DNA from: Photobacterium malacitanum | GTDB lineage: Bacteria > Pseudomonadota > Gammaproteobacteria > Enterobacterales > Vibrionaceae | Direction of reading: 5' to 3' | Assembly (NCBI RefSeq): GCF_900185615.1 | Contig: NZ_FYAK01000001.1 | Location: 219,701 to 283,700, forward strand | Length of the DNA stretch: 64,000 nucleotides | Part shown: in pieces, positions 60,532 through 64,000 of the stretch | How the letters are laid out: each line of letters begins with the position of its first letter | Numbering within the stretch: the first letter of the stretch is position 1 | Program-made: the position numbers and the translations under genes | The notes under the pieces: generated by a model | The model's input: the letters and a program-made list of their open reading frames with translations, nothing else | What the model was told of the DNA's origin: nothing | Databases searched by the model: none

Positions 60532-60640
60532 TTTCATGCTTTCGGTGGTTTTTCCGCGTTAGGTAATTATAATAGCAGCACTATTTCTTTTTGAACAAAG
60601 CACAAATAACGAGCAATCCTCGTTTATGTCAGGAAACTCC

Positions 60641-61273
60641 ATGGAAAACTCTGAAAAGTTAACGAACAGTAAAGAAGTTATTGCATACATCGCTGAGCGT
60701 TTCCCAAAATGTTTCACTGTTGAAGGTGAAGCGAAGCCACTTAAAATTGGTATCTTCCAAGATCTTGCTGAGCGTCTTAACGAAGATCCAAAAGTAAGCA
60801 AGACTCAACTACGTACAGCTTTACGTCAATACACGTCTTCTTGGCGTTACCTTCACGGTGTTAAAGCGGGTGTGAACCGTGTTGATCTAGATGGTAATGA
60901 TTGCGATGTTCTAGAGCAAGAGCACGTGGATCATGCGCTTAAAGCTTTAGAAGAAAGTAAAGCTAAAGTACGCACTCGTCGTAAAGAGCAAGCAATTGCG
61001 AAAGCGGCTAAAGAAGGCGAAGCTAAAAAAACACGTGCAAAAACAGTTAAATCTAGTAACACTAAGCCAAAAACGGCTACTATTAAAAAGAAGCCTGTAG
61101 AGACAACACGTGTACTGAATGCTGATGAAGTAATTGTAGGCAAAAATGTTCAAGTGAACATGGGTTCAGGAAACATGCCTGCAACTATTGTTGAAATTAA
61201 CAAGGACGACGTGCGAGTTCGTTTAAATAATGGCCTTGTAATGGCTGTTAAAGCGGAGCACTTGCGTTCATAA
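60641..61273 (+). CDS. proQ: RNA chaperone ProQ
   Basis: The ATG at 60641 is chosen over 60626: AGGA lies 6 bases before it and MENSEKL matches E. coli MENQPKL. 210 residues: the N-terminal FinO domain ([50 protein letters not shown]), a Lys-rich linker, and a C-terminal Tudor-like domain ([30 protein letters not shown]). A global binder of structured sRNAs and mRNA 3' ends. Confidence 0.96.
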   Translation: MENSEKLTNSKEVIAYIAERFPKCFTVEGEAKPLKIGIFQDLAERLNEDPKVSKTQLRTALRQYTSSWRYLHGVKAGVNRVDLDGNDCDVLEQEHVDHALKALEESKAKVRTRRKEQAIAKAAKEGEAKKTRAKTVKSSNTKPKTATIKKKPVETTRVLNADEVIVGKNVQVNMGSGNMPATIVEINKDDVRVRLNNGLVMAVKAEHLRS

Positions 61274-61290
61274 AGGAGAATGCGCGACAC

Positions 61291-63294
61291 ATGAATTGTC
61301 GATTCCGTTTCTCACTGATAGCTGCTGGCATGATGCTAGCAGCTTCGGTTCAAGCCGCTGAGGCTAAGTATTCATTAAGTGATGTGCCGCATCTTGCTCC
61401 TGAAAAACAGCATGCAACCGCGAGCACAAGAGTGGCATCGCGCTATACGCGTTCTCACTATAAGCATTTTACACTTGATGATCAGTTTTCTGGACAAGTA
61501 TTCAATCGTTATATTGAAATGCTTGATTATAATAAAAGCTTTCTTAACGCTACAGATGTTGAACAATTTGGTAAATGGAAAAATCAGTTAGATGATCAAC
61601 TGAAATCAGGGAATACATCTGCTGCGTTTGATATTTTTAATAAAGTCCTTCAACGTCGTTTTGAACGGTATCAATTTGCGTTAACTCAGCTTGATACTGA
61701 AATCAAATTTGATAATAAAGATGACTTTGTTATTGATCGTTCAGAGCTTGAATGGCCAAAAGATAACACTGAATTGAATGAGATTTGGCGGCAGCGGGTT
61801 AAATACGATGCGTTAAATCTTAAACTTGCAGGTAAAAAATGGCCTGAGATTCAAAAGACGTTAACCAAGCGTTACAACAATGCGATTAAACGTTTAACAC
61901 AAACACACAGTGAAGATGTATTTCAGCTATACATGAATGCTTTTTCACGTGAGGTCGATCCACATACAAGTTATTTATCGCCACGTAATGCTGAACAATT
62001 TCAGGCAGAGATGAATCTGTCATTAGAAGGAATTGGTGCCGTATTGCAGGTAGAAGACGACTATACCAAAATTCGTTCCTTAGTTGCTGGTGGACCAGCG
62101 GCGAGCTCGAAAAAAATTGCAGCAGGTGATCGCATTATTGGCGTAGGCCAAGAAGGCAAGAAAGTTGTTGATGTTATTGGTTGGCGTCTTGATGATGTTG
62201 TGCAGTTAATCAAAGGGCCGAAAGGCAGTAAGGTTATTCTGGACATATTACCTGAAGGCAATAATGCGAAGAGTTACACCGTAACAATTGTACGGGACAA
62301 GATCCGTCTTGAAGATCGTGCAGCAAAGTCGGAAGTGAAAACTGTCGATGGCAAAAAAATCGGTGTGATTGAAATTCCAAGCTTTTATGTTGGATTATCA
62401 CAAGATACCAAAAAAGAACTGGTTAAATTAAATGACCAGAAGGTTGATGGTATTGTGATCGACTTACGTAATAATGGTGGTGGTGCTTTAACTGAAGCAA
62501 CCGCACTAACGGGGTTATTTATTTCAAGTGGACCTGTTGTGCAAGTGCGTGATAGTTATGGACGAATTAAGGTTAATGGGGATTCGGACGATCAAATTTC
62601 TTTTGATGGGCCATTAACAGTATTAGTTAACCGCTACAGTGCATCTGCTTCAGAAATTTTTGCAGCAGCAATGCAAGATTACGGACGTGCTATTGTTTTA
62701 GGTGAGCAATCTTTTGGTAAAGGTACGGTGCAACAACATCGTTCATTAAATCATCTCTATGATTTATTTGATAAACCATTAGGTCATGTTCAATATACTA
62801 TCCAAAAATTCTATCGTATTAACGGTGGAAGTACTCAGAACTTGGGTGTTGTTCCTGATATTTCTTTTCCTTCAGCCATTGATCCTGCTGAAACAGGGGA
62901 AAGTGTTGAAGATAATGCATTACCTTGGGATAGTATTAAACCTGCAGGTTATCAGAAATTACATGATTATAGTACGCTTGTTCCGATACTAGCAGCAGAG
63001 CACCAAACCCGTATTAAAAATAATATGGAATTTGGTTTTATCAATGAAGATATCATTACCTATAAAAAGGAAAAAGATATTAATACTATTTCATTGAATG
63101 AAAAGACACGCATAGCAGAACAAGATAAAGATGACGCTGATCGTTTAGCCCGCTTAAATAAACGTCAAAAAGCGTTAGGTGAAAAACCTTTTGCTGATTT
63201 GGATGCGGTGCCAAAAGATTATGAAGCACCTGATGTTTATCTTGATGAAGCCGTTGCGATAACTGCTGATTTTAGTAATCAAAAACAATCGTAA
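61291..63294 (+). CDS. prc: Tail-specific periplasmic protease Prc
   Basis: 667 residues (E. coli 682). Signal peptide (ending AASVQA), N-terminal helical domain, PDZ domain (LEGIGAVLQVEDDYTKIRSLVAGGPA) and the Ser-Lys protease core with RYSASASEIFAAAMQDYGRAIVLGEQSFGKGTVQ. Degrades periplasmic proteins with nonpolar C-termini. AAGGAG lies upstream. Starts 17 bases after proQ. Confidence 0.96.
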   Translation: MNCRFRFSLIAAGMMLAASVQAAEAKYSLSDVPHLAPEKQHATASTRVASRYTRSHYKHFTLDDQFSGQVFNRYIEMLDYNKSFLNATDVEQFGKWKNQLDDQLKSGNTSAAFDIFNKVLQRRFERYQFALTQLDTEIKFDNKDDFVIDRSELEWPKDNTELNEIWRQRVKYDALNLKLAGKKWPEIQKTLTKRYNNAIKRLTQTHSEDVFQLYMNAFSREVDPHTSYLSPRNAEQFQAEMNLSLEGIGAVLQVEDDYTKIRSLVAGGPAASSKKIAAGDRIIGVGQEGKKVVDVIGWRLDDVVQLIKGPKGSKVILDILPEGNNAKSYTVTIVRDKIRLEDRAAKSEVKTVDGKKIGVIEIPSFYVGLSQDTKKELVKLNDQKVDGIVIDLRNNGGGALTEATALTGLFISSGPVVQVRDSYGRIKVNGDSDDQISFDGPLTVLVNRYSASASEIFAAAMQDYGRAIVLGEQSFGKGTVQQHRSLNHLYDLFDKPLGHVQYTIQKFYRINGGSTQNLGVVPDISFPSAIDPAETGESVEDNALPWDSIKPAGYQKLHDYSTLVPILAAEHQTRIKNNMEFGFINEDIITYKKEKDINTISLNEKTRIAEQDKDDADRLARLNKRQKALGEKPFADLDAVPKDYEAPDVYLDEAVAITADFSNQKQS

Positions 63295-63337
63295 CAATGA
63301 TACGGAATGACATTCTTTTGTTGATGTCTCTTTTATT

Positions 63338-63366
63338 AAAGCGCTCTTAGGAGCGCTTTTTTTTAT
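63338..63366 (+). terminator. Terminator of the msrC-proQ-prc unit
   Basis: AAAGCGCTC (63338-63346), loop TTAG, GAGCGCTTT (63351-63359), then T-run. Confidence 0.9.
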
Positions 63367-63530
63367 CTGTTATATCTACTGTCTTAATATTGAGATAATT
63401 TAAATTACAAACTGTGATATACCGCATATTTTTCATCGAAAATTAGGTTTCCCGACTAGTTTTAAGTATAAGACCTCTGATGTTTAAGAGGGAATACAAA
63501 AGCTAAAGTACTCAGTAAGGGGAACTGCAT

Positions 63531-64000
63531 ATGATGAAAACAGTTGGTTTTTTTTGGTTATTTATCTTGAGTTTGTTTAGTGTTAACTCTGTTGCTGATG
63601 ATATTACTGAGTTTGATTATCCTTTTCTACTAGGTAATTGGTATTGGTTTAGTAATCAACAAGACGGCGTTGAAAGTGGAGGGGAAAAATATCGAGCAAT
63701 GCATGTGATGTTTAAATCAGATTATCAATTTGCAATGCGGCTATTACGAACTGATGGTAAAGTTGAACAGTGGACGGGCAATTATGATATCGATGATACC
63801 AACATTACGTTTATTTCCCCTAATGAAGAAGATCAAATGCATAGCTATTTGCTTAACTATAATCGTTTTGTACTTGATGGCGCTCACTTTACTAAATTAG
63901 CACCTGAACATTTAGCTGGTAATTGGCGGACTAAAACAATTTCAGGACTCGATGTTGCTGACAATATTGCAGAGTTTGCATTATCTTTACGTCCAGATTT
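63531..64000 (+). CDS. Exported hypothetical protein, truncated by the window end
   Basis: ATGATG start with AAGGGG upstream; open to the last base (156 complete codons, no stop). The N-terminus MMKTVGFFWLFILSLFSVNSVADD is a signal peptide. The rest (FLLGNWYWFSNQQDG, MHVMFKSDYQF, LAGNWRTKTISG) suggests repeated beta-rich modules built around GNWxW motifs. The family is not recognised. Confidence 0.75.
   Translation, partial: MMKTVGFFWLFILSLFSVNSVADDITEFDYPFLLGNWYWFSNQQDGVESGGEKYRAMHVMFKSDYQFAMRLLRTDGKVEQWTGNYDIDDTNITFISPNEEDQMHSYLLNYNRFVLDGAHFTKLAPEHLAGNWRTKTISGLDVADNIAEFALSLRPD

Overview
The window looks like chromosomal DNA of a Vibrionaceae member, most likely Photobacterium or a close relative. 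This is inferred from gene content: letA-letB-rsmF, msrC/proQ/prc, yohJ-yohK-cdd, tandem cspA, a DUF496 (YeeX-like) protein, efpL, and a secreted chitobiase. Base composition is AT-rich. No tRNA, rRNA or CRISPR array was seen.

Layout. (1) 1-7800: a small unknown protein, then a minus-strand sugar locus with a fructose-family PTS (EIIA, EIICB) followed by two lipoprotein GH92 alpha-mannosidases. Mannosides are probably trimmed at the cell surface and the sugar imported by the PTS. (2) 8234-15667: housekeeping genes tpm, purT, a DMT transporter, yohJ-yohK-cdd with a near-perfect CRP site, a membrane-anchored ToxR-like regulator and sbcB. (3) 15.77-25.82 kb: a genomic island inserted next to the 5' end of sbcB. 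It is bounded by two roughly 138-bp imperfect direct repeats, each carrying the sbcB start region. It holds an integrase remnant, an ABC-ATPase/TOPRIM (OLD-like) protein, a PD-(D/E)XK-like protein whose SEC-C tail lies in the -1 frame behind an A-AAA-AAC slippery site, a DUF2971 protein, small orphan proteins, two near-identical 164-bp MITE-like repeats, and a two-gene operon joining a zinc-ribbon NdpA-like protein to a C-terminally membrane-anchored protein. This is the most defence-island-like part. (4) 26.2-28.7 kb: two overlapping CNNM/CorC-type genes, preceded by a short leader ORF starting MDPTP that recalls the Mg-sensing MgtL leader. A RAYT transposase follows, whose flanking GGACAGCCATA motifs match the ends of the island repeats.

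(5) 30-50.6 kb: accessory and surface genes, namely a CBM-like protein, GH20 chitobiase, CSS-EAL phosphodiesterase, ABM monooxygenase, HupE plus PPIase, a beta/gamma-crystallin protein, a TetR/SDR unit with a shared palindromic operator, an archaeal-type methyltransferase, YidB and Kbp homologues, a two-repeat His-rich secreted protein, TetR/DUF417 with operators over the promoter, HAD phosphatase, SodC, a chitin-binding protein, EfpL and a GNAT. (6) 50.6-64 kb: core genes cspA x2, yeeX-like, rsmF, letB, letA, an ABC exporter, msrC, proQ, prc, and the start of an exported protein cut by the window end.

Most gene ends are marked by strong hairpin terminators, many of them bidirectional. Several starts were moved from the longest ORF to internal ATGs with better ribosome-binding sites.
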